A stretch of DNA of 64,000 nucleotides from assembly GCF_010692745.1 (NCBI RefSeq), contig NZ_JAAHTB010000020.1, positions 1 to 64,000 of the forward strand, read 5' to 3'. Both the position numbers and the translations under genes were made by a program. Below the pieces are notes generated by a model. It was not told where the DNA came from and ran no database searches. It saw only the letters and a list, made by a program, of their open reading frames with translations. Of the stretch, positions 26,002 through 35,341 are shown piece by piece (position 1 is the first letter of the stretch; the number at the start of each line of letters is the position of its first letter). This stretch comes from Methylobacterium sp. BTF04 (GTDB lineage: Bacteria > Pseudomonadota > Alphaproteobacteria > Rhizobiales > Beijerinckiaceae).

Positions 26002-27354
26002 CTACCGCGTCGACGGCAGCAGCCAGTTCGGCAGCCACAGGGCGATGCCGGGGACGAGGCACAGGATCAGGATCGCCACGGCCATCAGGATCACGAAGGG
26101 CAAGGTGCCCCAGATGATGTCCTTCAGCGGGATGTCGGGGGCGATGTTCTTGATGACGAAGATGTTGAGGCCGACAGGCGGGTGGATCAGCCCCATCTCC
26201 ATGGTGATGGTCATCACCACGCCGAACCAGACGAGGTCGAATCCGGCGGTCTTCAGCGGCGGCAGGATGATCGGCGCCGTCATCAGGATGATCGACACCG
26301 GCGGCAGGAAGAAGCCGAGTACGATCACCAGGCCGAGGATCGTCACCAACAGCACCCAGGGCGAGAGTTGCATCGCCACGATGGCGGCCGCCGCCGATTG
26401 CGAGATGTGCAGGTAGCTCATCACGTAGGCATAGAGCAGCGACATGCCGATGATCAGCATCAGCATGGTCGATTCCCGCAGGGTCGCGGCGAGGATCGGG
26501 TTCACGTCGCGCGGGCGCCAGACCCCGTAGATGATGGCGATGAGACCGAGCGCCAGCAGCCCGCCGAGGCCAGCGGTCTCGGACGGGGTGGAATAGCCGC
26601 CGTAGAGCGCCACCATCACGCCGGTGAGCAGGATGACGAAGGGGAGAACCCGCGGCAGCGTCGAGAAGCGCTGGCGCATGCTGTAGCTATCTTCGGCCAG
26701 GATCGCCGATGGGGTGCCGTGGCGCTCGTAGGCCACCTTCGCGGCCGCGTATTCCGAGCGGAAGCGATAGACCGACCAGGTCGCGAACAGGCCGACCAGC
26801 AGCAGCCCCGGCCCGATGCCGGCGAGGAACAAGCGCCCCAGGGACTGCTCGGCCGCCACCGCATAGAGGATCATGGTGATCGAGGGCGGCAACAGGATGC
26901 CGAGGGTGCCCCCCGCCGCGATGATGCCGGCGGCAAAGCCCGGCGAGTAGCCGCGCTTGCGCATCTCCGGGATGCCGGCCGAACCGATGGCCGAGCAGGT
27001 GGCCGGGCTCGACCCCGCCATGGCGGCGAACAGCGCACAGGCGAACACGTTGGCGATGCCGAGACCGCCGGGAATGCGGTGCATCCAGGCATGCATGGCC
27101 GAGTAGAGGTCCTGACCCGCACGGCTCCGGCCGATCGCCGCGCCCTTCAGGATGAAGAGCGGGATCGACAGCAGGGTGATGGAGGCCATCTCCTCGTAGA
27201 CGTTCTGCGCCACCGTATCGAGGGAGGCCGCCGGCATGAAGAAGTACATGAACGCCAGGGCGACGAAGCCGAGCGCGAAGGCGATGGGGATGCCGGCCAG
27301 CATGGCGCTGAGCGTGGCGCCCGCATAGAGAAAGCCGATGGCGGCGGTGCTCAT
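26002..27354 (-). CDS. TRAP transporter large permease (DctM-type)
   Basis: This is the 12-helix-type large subunit of a tripartite ATP-independent periplasmic transporter, which couples sodium flux to uptake of an organic acid. The 450-residue product is hydrophobic throughout. It has the family block NVFACALFAAMAGSSPATCSAIGSAGIPEM (about 99-128), GGTLGILLPPSITMILYA and the C-terminal GLIHPPVGLNIFVIKNIAPD. Its ATG overlaps the stop of the small permease by 4 nt, so the two subunits are co-translated. It is the last gene of the operon. Confidence 0.95.
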   Translation of the reverse strand: MSTAAIGFLYAGATLSAMLAGIPIAFALGFVALAFMYFFMPAASLDTVAQNVYEEMASITLLSIPLFILKGAAIGRSRAGQDLYSAMHAWMHRIPGGLGIANVFACALFAAMAGSSPATCSAIGSAGIPEMRKRGYSPGFAAGIIAAGGTLGILLPPSITMILYAVAAEQSLGRLFLAGIGPGLLLVGLFATWSVYRFRSEYAAAKVAYERHGTPSAILAEDSYSMRQRFSTLPRVLPFVILLTGVMVALYGGYSTPSETAGLGGLLALGLIAIIYGVWRPRDVNPILAATLRESTMLMLIIGMSLLYAYVMSYLHISQSAAAAIVAMQLSPWVLLVTILGLVIVLGFFLPPVSIILMTAPIILPPLKTAGFDLVWFGVVMTITMEMGLIHPPVGLNIFVIKNIAPDIPLKDIIWGTLPFVILMAVAILILCLVPGIALWLPNWLLPSTR

Positions 27355-27989
27355 CGATGGGCTCCGGACTTCAGGTCAGCAGTGGCGGCGCCGAGGCCGA
27401 CCTTCGGATCGGCCCAACCGGCGGAGCGGGGTCCGTAATTGAAGGCCTCCACGATCTGCAGGACGAATTGCAGGGCGAGGAAGCTCATGCCGGTGGCCAT
27501 CAGCGCGTAGGGAATCCACAGGGGCGGGCCCCAGGTCGATTGAGAGACCTGACCGTCGACCCAAGCCTCGTGGAACAGCGTCCAGCTCTTCCAGGCAAAG
27601 AAGGTCACGAAGATCACGCTGACGATGTCGGCGAACAGCAGCCGGGCGCGGTTGACGCGGGGCGAAAGCAGCCCGCTCAGCGCCTCGATGGCCACGTGGC
27701 CGCGCTTGGCCTGGACCGCGGCGGCGGAGAAGAAGGTCGCGCCGACGATGAGGAACACCGCCATCTCGTCCTGCCACTCGGTGGGCTCCTTGAGCCAGTA
27801 GCGGACGACGACGCTGTAGCTGAGGACGAGGCAGGCGCCGACGAGGGCGAGGCCGCCGAAGACCATGATGACCCGGTTGATCGCCTTCATGGTGCGGTCC
27901 ACCGCGCCGAGGAGCCCCGGCACGCGCGGCTCCGGCGCGGTCCGGGCGGTTTCGGAAGCGGCGGACGCCGCATCGAAGGCGTGGCTCAC
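27351..27989 (-). CDS. TRAP transporter small permease (DctQ-type)
   Basis: The 212-residue product has a hydrophilic N-terminus and four membrane helices. Its signature YSVVVRYWLKEPTEWQDEMAVFL is that of DctQ subunits, with the conserved Trp and Glu. The GTG start at 27989 sits in a GTGA overlap with the stop of the binding-protein gene. Its own stop overlaps the start of the large permease by 4 nt, so all three subunits are translated as a coupled unit. Confidence 0.93.
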   Translation of the reverse strand: MSHAFDAASAASETARTAPEPRVPGLLGAVDRTMKAINRVIMVFGGLALVGACLVLSYSVVVRYWLKEPTEWQDEMAVFLIVGATFFSAAAVQAKRGHVAIEALSGLLSPRVNRARLLFADIVSVIFVTFFAWKSWTLFHEAWVDGQVSQSTWGPPLWIPYALMATGMSFLALQFVLQIVEAFNYGPRSAGWADPKVGLGAATADLKSGAHR

Positions 27990-29005
27990 GAAACCTGCTC
28001 CGCCAACTTGAGGAGTTCGGCGCAGCCGGTGGACTTCGCCGCGAAATCCTTCCAGGCGGTGTCGCGGGCGATGTCGCGCCATTGGCCGAGCGTCTTCTCG
28101 TCGAGCGCCTGGACCTTGGCGCCGGCCTTGGCGAACACCTGCTCGACGCGGGTATCGTCTTCCTTGGCGCCCTGCTGGCCGAACGTCTCGAGTTCGGCGC
28201 CGACGCTCATGATCAGATCCTGCTGATCCTTCGGCAGGCCGGCGAACACGATCTTGGACATCATGATCGGCTCGAGCATCAGCCAGTAGGTGTGCTCACG
28301 CCCCGAGGTCAGCGACTTCGAAAGCTCTTCGAGCCGGAACGAGATCAGGCTGGTGGAGGAGGTGATCACCGCATCGCACGCCCCGGTCTGCATGGCGGCG
28401 TAGGATTCGTTGGAGGGGATCGAGAGCGTGGCGGCACCGGCTGCCTTCATCATCAGGTCCATTTCGCGCGAGCCGCCCCGGACCTTGAGGCCCTTGGCAT
28501 CGGCCGGCGCGAAGAGCGGCCGGTCCCGGCTCGCAACTCCACCCGCCTGCCAGACCCAGGAAACGATGACCACGCCCTTGGAATCGAGGATCTCGGTGAG
28601 CTTGCGGCCCACCGGTGCCGCCTTCCAGGCGCCGGCCTGCGCATAGGAGGTGACGAGGCCCGGCATCAGGCCGATATTCATCTCCGGCACTTCGCCGCCG
28701 GCATAGGGGCTCGGGTACAGCGTCATGTCGAGCGCACCCTTGCGGATCGCGCCGAACTGGGCGTTCGTCTTCATCAGGGACGAGCCCGGATAGACCTGCA
28801 GTTCCAGCGCGCCCTTCGAACGCTCGGCGAGCGCCGCCGCGAACTTGCGGCACATCCGATCGCGAAAATCGCCCTCGTCGATGGTACCGCCGGGGAACTG
28901 GTGCGAGATCTTCAGGGTGGTGGCGGCACGGGCTCCCGAACCGAATGTGAGAAGGGCCGGCGCGGCGAGGCCGGACGCGACGAGGGCACGGCGGGTCAGT
29001 GTCAT
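27986..29005 (-). CDS. TRAP transporter substrate-binding protein (DctP-type)
   Basis: The 339-residue product is the periplasmic receptor of the transporter. It has a twin-arginine-like signal (TRRALVASGLAAPALL) and a mature DctP fold beginning LKISHQFPGG. It shows LQVYPGSSLMK, the Arg-containing segment LKVRGGSREMDLMMKA (the Arg that usually clamps the ligand carboxylate) and ALDMTLYPSPYAGG. The ligand is probably a carboxylate, but which one cannot be told. The ribosome binding site GGGAGAGAG precedes ATG 29005. The divergent GntR/FCD regulator suggests substrate-induced control. Confidence 0.92.
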   Translation of the reverse strand: MTLTRRALVASGLAAPALLTFGSGARAATTLKISHQFPGGTIDEGDFRDRMCRKFAAALAERSKGALELQVYPGSSLMKTNAQFGAIRKGALDMTLYPSPYAGGEVPEMNIGLMPGLVTSYAQAGAWKAAPVGRKLTEILDSKGVVIVSWVWQAGGVASRDRPLFAPADAKGLKVRGGSREMDLMMKAAGAATLSIPSNESYAAMQTGACDAVITSSTSLISFRLEELSKSLTSGREHTYWLMLEPIMMSKIVFAGLPKDQQDLIMSVGAELETFGQQGAKEDDTRVEQVFAKAGAKVQALDEKTLGQWRDIARDTAWKDFAAKSTGCAELLKLAEQVS

Positions 29006-29102
29006 GGCGTCTCTCTCCCTGGGCGGCGACTTGAATGACGCCGTTGTTTTGCACCGCACAATTTATACTGCGATGCCAACTATTTATAGAGCGAACAGCC
29101 TC

Positions 29103-29118
29103 TTGTATATTTTGTCAA
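29103..29118 (-). promoter_or_regulatory. Candidate promoter/operator of the TRAP operon
   Basis: On the minus strand this 16-mer begins with a consensus TTGACA -35 and ends in CAA, giving a TTG-N10-CAA imperfect inverted repeat in the AT-rich divergent region (29040-29165). The FCD regulators I know of bind TTG/CAA-type palindromes. The position, about 100 nt from the binding-protein start, is reasonable, but no -10 box at ideal spacing is visible. Confidence 0.3.
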
Positions 29119-29202
29119 CCAGATTGAATAATGGATGCGCCGAAAGCGGCGTGAAAATTTTTTGCGCATGGGAGGATTAAAGCGATTGCGGGATCGGACG
29201 GC

Positions 29203-29859
29203 ATGACCCAGTCGCGGCGCCTGCGACAGACGATCGAAACCGAAATCGTCGACGGCCGCCTCGCCATCGGGGCCCGCCTCGACGAGACCGAGATGGCCGA
29301 GCGCTTCGGTGTGTCGCGCACCCCGATCCGCGAAGCGCTGCTGCAGCTCGCGATGACCGGCCTCGTGGAGATCAAACCGCGGCGCGGCGCCATCGTCAGC
29401 GCGCCCGATCCGCAATTGCTGATCGCGATGTTCGAGACGATGGCGGAGATCGAGGCGTCGTGCGGGCGGCTCGCGGCCCGGCGCCTGGTCCCCGAGGACG
29501 AGGCTAGCCTGAAGGACGCGCTCGCTGCCTGCGCGGTGGCTGCCGCAGCCGAGGACCCGGAGCGCTACTACCAGGAGAACTACCTCTTCCACACGGTGAT
29601 CTACCGGGCCTGCCGCAACGTCTTCCTGTCGGAACAGGCGCGCCAGCTCCACCGCCGGCTCGCGCCGTTCCGCCGGATGCAGCTTCGGGCCCGGAATCGC
29701 CTCGGACAGTCCTTGGCCGAACACGAGGCGATCGTCGCGGCCATCATTGCGGGGGACGAGGCAGCGGCCTCCGATCGGTTGCGGGCACACGTCATCGTCC
29801 AGGGCGACCGGTTCTGCGATCTCGTGGCCTCGCTCCGGTCGATCAACACCGCAGCGTAA
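29203..29859 (+). CDS. GntR-family (FCD) transcriptional regulator, divergent from the TRAP operon
   Basis: The 218-residue product has an N-terminal winged helix-turn-helix (ETEMAERFGVSRTPIREALLQLAMTG, about 27-52) and a C-terminal all-helical FCD ligand domain. This has Asp/His metal-site residues in ENYLFHTVIYRAC, LAEHEAI and RLRAHVI. Such regulators usually bind the transported acid and release the operon. The assigned ATG is odd: the strong GGAGGA (29171-29176) lies 27 nt away. A 12-codon leader frame (ATG 29168) ends in a TGA overlapping the regulator ATG, and an in-frame ATT (29185) sits 9 nt from the GGAGGA. Translation may be coupled, or may start upstream at a rare codon. Confidence 0.88.
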   Translation: MTQSRRLRQTIETEIVDGRLAIGARLDETEMAERFGVSRTPIREALLQLAMTGLVEIKPRRGAIVSAPDPQLLIAMFETMAEIEASCGRLAARRLVPEDEASLKDALAACAVAAAAEDPERYYQENYLFHTVIYRACRNVFLSEQARQLHRRLAPFRRMQLRARNRLGQSLAEHEAIVAAIIAGDEAAASDRLRAHVIVQGDRFCDLVASLRSINTAA

Positions 29860-29987
29860 GACCGACAGCAACCGAGAAAATTCGCCTTATAATCAGCGCG
29901 AAAATCCTAAGATCGGAAAGAATTAACCCTTCGTACCCATCGTAACCGGGCCGCTGATAAACCTTCCAACACTGCCCGGACATCCTC

Positions 29988-31664
29988 ATGCGTCCCTCGA
30001 TCAAAGCAACCCTCATCGGCCTCTTCGCCGTGCTGGCGATCATCACCAGCGTCCAGGGCGTGGTATCGCTGCGCAAGCTCGACGCCATCGGTGATCGCAT
30101 CGAACTTCTGGCGGGCAATGCGCTGCCGTCGGTGGATTCCGCCCATGGGCTCAGCACTCTGGTGATGCGCGCGCGCCTCTGGCAGTTCCGCTACCTGATG
30201 GCGGACAGCGAGGCGGAACGGACCTTGAGCGGCAAGAACGTCGACGAGATGTTCGGCGCCATCGAGACGGCCAAGACCGCCTACGTTCCGCTGATCAGCT
30301 CCCCCGAGGAACAGGCCCTGTTCGACGAATTCGGCGGGAAGTGGCGGATGCTTCGGGCCGGCTGGGACGGCCTGCGCCAGATCGATCCGGCCGAGCGCGA
30401 CGCGATCTCCGCACGCTTTCGCGGCCCGATGAACACCGATTACCTCGCGGTGACGGGCGCCCTGCGCAAGATCGTCGAGCTCAACACCCGGGCCGGAACC
30501 GCCGCAGGGGTGGCGGCACGCGAGGAGCAGAGCCAGGCCGTGCGCACGACGCAAGTGATGCTGGCCGCCGCCTTGGCGATGGCGCTGGGCGCCATGGCCT
30601 TCGCGTTCCTCGGCGTGTCTCGTCCCATCGAGCGGATGACGGCGGCCATGCGCCGCCTCGCCTCGGGCGATACCGAAGCGGTGATCCCCAGCGTCGGGCG
30701 CCAGGACGAGATCGGCGCGATGGCTGCGACCCTCGACACCTTCCGTGACACCCTCGTACGGACCCGCGCGTTGGAAGCCGACACCGCGCTCGCCCGCGCT
30801 GGAGCGGAAGCCCATCGCAAGGCGGCGGCTCTGGCCCTGGCCGACGGCTTCGAGACTGCGGTCGGCGGTATCCTCAGCCGCGTATCGGCCGCCGCGACCC
30901 AGTTGCGCGCGACATCGCAGAGCATGGCCGGCACCGCTGCGGAAACCGCCCGGCAATCCGTCACCGTCGCGGCGGCGGCCGAACAGGCGGGCACCAACGT
31001 CACCATGGTGGCGGCGGCCGCCGAGGAGCTCGGTTCGTCGGTGGAGGAGATCGGCCGGCAGGTCGACGGCTCTACCAGCCTGGCGCACCGCGCCGTCGAC
31101 GAGGCCGCGCGCACCGGCGCCCAGATGAAGGACCTCAGCGAGGCTGCCGCCAAGATCGGCGACGTGGTGGCGATGATCGCCACCATCGCGGGCCAGACCA
31201 ACCTGCTGGCGCTCAACGCCACCATCGAGGCGGCCCGGGCCGGCGAGGCGGGTCGCGGGTTTGCCGTGGTCGCCGCGGAGGTGAAGGAACTCGCCAACCA
31301 GACCGCGCGGGCCACCGACGAGATCGGCAGCCAGATCGGCCGGATCCAGGGCTCCACCGGCCAGGCCGTGACGGCGATCGAGAGCATCACCGCCCGCATC
31401 CGCGAGATCAGCGGCGTCGCCACCTCCATCGCCGCCGCCGTGGAGGAACAGGGCGCGGCGACCCAGGAGATCGTCCGCAACGTCAGTCAGGCCGCCATCG
31501 GGACCGGCGAGGTCACCGCCAACGTCTCCGGTGTCGCGAGCGCCGCCGAGGAGACCGGGGCCGCCGCTGCCGAGGTGCTGGCCTCGGCCTCCGAACTCTC
31601 GCGGGAATCGCAGCACCTCACCGCGGAGGTGGCGCAGTTCCTCGCCACCGTCCGGGCGGCTTGA
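29988..31664 (+). CDS. Transmembrane methyl-accepting chemotaxis protein
   Basis: The 558-residue receptor has an N-terminal membrane helix (about 7-28) and a periplasmic four-helix-bundle-like sensor (30-190). A second helix follows (about 188-210), then a HAMP linker ([23 protein letters not shown]) and a signalling domain with the tip [38 protein letters not shown]. The periplasmic domain is of the four-helix-bundle MCP type, whose ligands are usually small molecules or unknown. There is only a weak GGA ribosome binding site. It is transcribed in the same direction as the GntR gene, about 130 nt after it, but is probably independent. Confidence 0.92.
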   Translation: MRPSIKATLIGLFAVLAIITSVQGVVSLRKLDAIGDRIELLAGNALPSVDSAHGLSTLVMRARLWQFRYLMADSEAERTLSGKNVDEMFGAIETAKTAYVPLISSPEEQALFDEFGGKWRMLRAGWDGLRQIDPAERDAISARFRGPMNTDYLAVTGALRKIVELNTRAGTAAGVAAREEQSQAVRTTQVMLAAALAMALGAMAFAFLGVSRPIERMTAAMRRLASGDTEAVIPSVGRQDEIGAMAATLDTFRDTLVRTRALEADTALARAGAEAHRKAAALALADGFETAVGGILSRVSAAATQLRATSQSMAGTAAETARQSVTVAAAAEQAGTNVTMVAAAAEELGSSVEEIGRQVDGSTSLAHRAVDEAARTGAQMKDLSEAAAKIGDVVAMIATIAGQTNLLALNATIEAARAGEAGRGFAVVAAEVKELANQTARATDEIGSQIGRIQGSTGQAVTAIESITARIREISGVATSIAAAVEEQGAATQEIVRNVSQAAIGTGEVTANVSGVASAAEETGAAAAEVLASASELSRESQHLTAEVAQFLATVRAA

Positions 31665-31885
31665 GACGGGTCCGATCGGATGCGGTTCGGCAGGCTCAGC
31701 CCCGGACGATCCTATCCTGAGACGTGAGCCGGAGCCTTTGTAGATGGCCCCGGCGTGATAGGTTCCAACCGATACTTCTGTGAGTGGCTGAGTAGGCGGG
31801 AGAGCGGTGATTTCAGGAAGCTTCAGAATCCCGATTTGGACGTGCGATGCGGGTCAACCAGCGGCATAGCCGTGATTTAACGACT

Positions 31886-32399
31886 TTAAGCATAGCGATT
31901 GCCTGACTCTGACTGTGCGCGTGGCCGCATCCCAATTGCGCCAGGGTCGACAAGGCCTTTCAAGCCGCAGGGGGTCAACGCGTTTTCCGCGGCCATGCTG
32001 GGTGCACCCGGGGCGCCGTTCACGTGAGCCATTTCATGCACGATGGTGGCAACGGTGACCCAGGTGCCGCGATTCAAAGCAAAATTAGAAATCGTGATTT
32101 CTTTTCTTCTCGATGCGGCCGTCGCTCCGTAAAAACCGGGATTGGGACGTGGATCCCAATTGATCCATAGGGCGGGATCGCTCCACAAAGCATCGAACGT
32201 TGATCCTCCCGGCAAGTGAGCGAAGTAACTATTGCAGGAATTGATTTTACCGAAGATATTTTTTTTGAATTATCGCTATGGCCCTCGTTAAAGTCGCCCG
32301 AGGAGCGCCGCCTGAGTACGGCCAAAATAGAATGTCCTCACCGACGCTTGAGTCGATAAAGCTCGCGTGTAAGCGGCCATTGTCATTTACGCTCGGCAT
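31886..32399 (-). pseudogene. HExxH (zincin-like) protein gene frameshifted at an A8 tract
   Basis: Read on the minus strand, ATG 32399 opens a 50-codon frame (MPSVNDNGRL, FIDSSVGEDILFWPYSGGAP, RAIAIIQKK). It ends just after a run of eight A (plus-strand T run 32259-32266). If the run had seven A, the frame would continue without a break into SCNSYFAHLPGG and on to TIVHEMAHVNGAPGA and CGLKGLVDPGAIG, ending at 31886 (about 170 residues in total). HEMAH is an HExxH zinc-peptidase signature. Either one A was inserted and the gene is dead, or transcriptional slippage on the A8 tract rescues it. The family is unknown to me. Confidence 0.6.
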
Positions 32400-33080
32400 T
32401 GCTTATCTCTAGAGCAGACCCATGAATTCACAGTGCATCCGATCTCGAAGTGCATAGGCAGATCGAGAGAGGCAGATCAGGCAGCGACGCTCTCAAGCCG
32501 TATTATCACCCGTCTAGATTTGCTGTGTCAGGTTCCGAACTCTTCTACAAATGAGTACAGGTGGGGGAGCACACCCCACGCTTTTGAATTCTACGGGAGT
32601 TACGGACCCCGAATCAACCAAGCCCATTATCGAGCCGCTCACCTTGGTCGATAGTCTCAGAGGTAGGCCGGAAAGTCACGCGGTGCATCCGAGGCATCGG
32701 ACGAGGATCGTGCCGGGGGCGGCGATTGCGGCCGATCCAGATGCTGCCGCGCAGTGCGAAGAAGACCGCAGTCAGGACCTAACCCATCCCCCAAACCGGA
32801 GGGCGACCGCATGAGGCCGGTTGCGGCATCAGCGGGGCGATCACCATCCGTCAGGTCGGTCTCGACGCGCAAGCCGGAACGGCAGGGCTGCCGGGAGCGT
32901 GTCGGCGGCTTCATGGCATTTCCAGATCGGGCCTCAACGCCTCTCCGGAATCACGGCTGTCCCGACCACTCGACTCCACACGGACCTGGCGGACGTGCGT
33001 TCAGGATTTCCCGATCAGTCGCGCGAAAGACCGAATGCGACTGTCCCGCATCGCGCACGCTGGCGCGGAGGATCGGTCTC
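32400..33080. other. Non-coding or decayed region
   Basis: In this stretch of about 680 nt I find no gene with a ribosome binding site or a recognisable protein. The short open frames are low-quality and change base composition from AT-rich (32400-32550) to GC-rich (32660-33080). Together with the neighbouring frameshifted HExxH gene it may be a decaying accessory segment. Confidence 0.4.
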
Positions 33081-33755
33081 TCAGCTGGTCGCGCCGAAAT
33101 TCTCGGCGATGACCGGGGTCTTCGCCCGGATATGGGCGCGCATGAGCACGGCGAGCGCCTCGCCATCGCGGGCACGCAGGAGTTCGATCATCCGCTCGTG
33201 CTCCGACACCGCCTGGGCCCATTGCTCAGTCGTCTGGTGGACGGCGTAGCGCGAGCGCTGGATGCGGCCCGACAGGCTCGCATAGATGCCCCCTAGCGTC
33301 GCGTTGCGGCTGGCGGCCATGATCGCCTCGTGGATCGACCGGTTGAGGCTGAAATAGGCCCCCTCCTCCCCCGCCTTCCAGGCCACCACCATGGCGTGAT
33401 GGTCGCGTTCGATCCCGGCGATCTCCTCATCGGTGATCGTCCGGCAGGCGAGATCGGCAGCGGTCGCCTCGAGGCCGGCGATGACCTCGATCATCTCCTC
33501 GATCTCGGATTGCGACAGGCTCGCCACCCGCGCGCCGCGGTTGGGCAGCAATTCGAGCAGCCCTTCGGTCGCCAGGATCTTGATCGCCTCGCGCAGGGGC
33601 GTGCGCGAGATGCCGAAGCGTTCGGTCAGCTCGCTCTCGTTGATTCGCGCGCGCGGCTCGAGATCGCCCGAGCGGATGAGATCGCGCATCCGGTCGACGA
33701 CCTCGTCGTGAAGGTAGCGACGGTTGATGCCGAGGCCCGGCTCAATCTTGTTCAT
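33081..33755 (-). CDS. GntR-family (FCD) transcriptional regulator
   Basis: The 224-residue product has a GntR winged helix (LTERFGISRTPLREAIKILATEGLLEL, about 43-69) and an FCD effector domain. This shows the metal-site pattern in ERDHHAM, NRSIHEAIM, SEHERMI and MRAHIR. The ATG at 33755 lies just downstream of a consensus -10 box inside an inverted repeat (33776-33793), so it probably represses itself. It follows zwf on the same strand (107 nt apart). Whether it controls zwf or a distant carboxylate/sugar-acid pathway cannot be told. Confidence 0.88.
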   Translation of the reverse strand: MNKIEPGLGINRRYLHDEVVDRMRDLIRSGDLEPRARINESELTERFGISRTPLREAIKILATEGLLELLPNRGARVASLSQSEIEEMIEVIAGLEATAADLACRTITDEEIAGIERDHHAMVVAWKAGEEGAYFSLNRSIHEAIMAASRNATLGGIYASLSGRIQRSRYAVHQTTEQWAQAVSEHERMIELLRARDGEALAVLMRAHIRAKTPVIAENFGATS

Positions 33756-33775
33756 CGATCCGCGGTTCTGAGATC

Positions 33776-33793
33776 TGCATCAATTATAATGCA
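33776..33793 (-). promoter_or_regulatory. Inverted repeat over the -10 box of the GntR gene
   Basis: TGCAT-N8-ATGCA forms an 18-bp inverted repeat whose centre, read on the minus strand, contains a perfect TATAAT (33788-33783). It lies about 20 nt upstream of the GntR start codon. A repressor bound here would block the promoter, so it is a good candidate for autoregulation. Confidence 0.45.
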
Positions 33794-33862
33794 AGCTGTA
33801 GGAGTGCTCAGGACGCGTGTCGAGAGACTGCGCCCCCGAAAGCGGCGCCATCCCCTTGTCGT

Positions 33863-35341
33863 TCAGTGCATCTCCTCGTGCCAGGTGCGGCCGTCGCGCT
33901 CGATCAGGGCGATGGCCGCCGTCGGACCCCAGCTTCCCGCAGGGTAGGACCGCGGCGGCTCGGGCCGGTCGGCCCAGGCCTTGAGCAGCGAATCCGCCCA
34001 GGCCCAGGCGACCTCGACCTCGTCGCGACGCATGAACAGGGTGGCGTTGCCGCGCACCACGTCCATCAGCAGGCGCTCGTAGGCATCGGGATAGCGCTGC
34101 TTGAAGGTCTCCTCGAACGAGATGTCGAGGTTGGTCGGCCGCAGGCGCATCCCGCCCGGACCGGGGTCCTTGGTCATCACCTCGAGCTTGATGCCCTCCT
34201 CCGGCTGAAGCCGAATGACGAGGCGGTTGGGCTCGCGGCCGAACGATTCCGCCGGGAAGATCGAGAAGGGCGAGGCGCGGAACTGCACCACGATCTCCGA
34301 GAGCTTCGCGGGCAGGCGCTTGCCGGTGCGCAGGTAGAACGGCACGCCAGCCCAGCGCCAGGACTGCACCTCGAGCTTGAGCGCCACGAAGGTCTCGGTG
34401 CGGCTCTGCGCGTCGGCGCCGAGATCGGTGCGGTAGCTCTCCACCGGCTTGCCGTCGACGGCACCGGCCGCGTACTGGCCGCGCACGGTGACGGTCTGCA
34501 CGTCGTGGGGCGTGATCGGCTTCAGGGCACGCAGCACCTTCAGCTTCTCGTCGCGCACCGAGTTGGCATCGAGCGAGAGCGGGCTCTCCATCGCCATCAG
34601 GCAGAGGAGCTGCAACATGTGGTTCTGCACCATGTCGCGGAGCGCCCCCGACGTGTCGTAATAGCCGGCACGGCCCTCGACGCCGACGGTCTCGCCCACG
34701 GTGATCTGGACGTGGTCGATGACGTCCGCGGTCCACAGGCGTTCGAAGATCGTGTTGGCAAAGCGCAGGGCCAGCAGGTTCTGCACCGTCTCCTTGCCGA
34801 GATAGTGATCGATGCGGAAGATCTGTTCTTCCGGAAACACCTTGCCGACGGCGTCGTTGATGGCGCGGGCCGATTTCAGATCCTTGCCGATCGGCTTTTC
34901 CAGCACGACGCGGGATTTCTCGCCGATCAGGCCATGGGCGGCGAGGTTCTGGCAGATGGCGCCGTAGAGGTCGGGCGAGGTGGCGAGGTAGTAGGGCCGC
35001 ACCTGATCGGGCCGCTCGGCGAGCTTGGCGGCGAGATCTTCCCAGCCGTCGTTGCCGGCCCCGTCCACCGCCACGTAGTCGAGATGGTCGAGGAACGCGG
35101 CGAGCTTATCCTCCAGAATGTCGTTGGCCGGCACGAAACGCTTGATCGCGTCGCGGGCACGCTCGCGGAACGCCTCGGTGCTCATCTCGGAGCGCGAGGC
35201 GCCGATGATCCGGCTGGTGCCGGGAATCTGCCCATCCTTGAACCGGTAATACAACGCCGGCAGCAGCTTGCGCGTGGTCAGATCGCCGGTGGCGCCGAAC
35301 ACGACGCAGTCGAAGGAGGCGACGGGGATAATGGTGGCCAA
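33863..35341 (-). CDS. zwf: Glucose-6-phosphate 1-dehydrogenase
   Basis: This enzyme oxidises glucose 6-phosphate to 6-phosphogluconolactone and makes NADPH, the entry to the Entner-Doudoroff and pentose phosphate pathways. The 492-residue product has the dinucleotide site VVFGATGDLTTRKLLPAL (about 13-30) and the active-site signature RIDHYLGKE (176-184, with the catalytic-base region following). The C-terminal domain is conserved: NRLVIRLQPEEGI. It starts with TTG at 35341, with GGGAG 7 nt upstream. It stands alone: 6-phosphogluconolactonase and edd are not adjacent. Confidence 0.96.
   Translation of the reverse strand: MATIIPVASFDCVVFGATGDLTTRKLLPALYYRFKDGQIPGTSRIIGASRSEMSTEAFRERARDAIKRFVPANDILEDKLAAFLDHLDYVAVDGAGNDGWEDLAAKLAERPDQVRPYYLATSPDLYGAICQNLAAHGLIGEKSRVVLEKPIGKDLKSARAINDAVGKVFPEEQIFRIDHYLGKETVQNLLALRFANTIFERLWTADVIDHVQITVGETVGVEGRAGYYDTSGALRDMVQNHMLQLLCLMAMESPLSLDANSVRDEKLKVLRALKPITPHDVQTVTVRGQYAAGAVDGKPVESYRTDLGADAQSRTETFVALKLEVQSWRWAGVPFYLRTGKRLPAKLSEIVVQFRASPFSIFPAESFGREPNRLVIRLQPEEGIKLEVMTKDPGPGGMRLRPTNLDISFEETFKQRYPDAYERLLMDVVRGNATLFMRRDEVEVAWAWADSLLKAWADRPEPPRSYPAGSWGPTAAIALIERDGRTWHEEMH

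Noticed and set aside
32433-32914. Short plus- and minus-strand frames after the HExxH gene
   Set aside because: They overlap each other, have no ribosome binding sites and resemble no protein I know; the stretch is described as non-coding or decayed.
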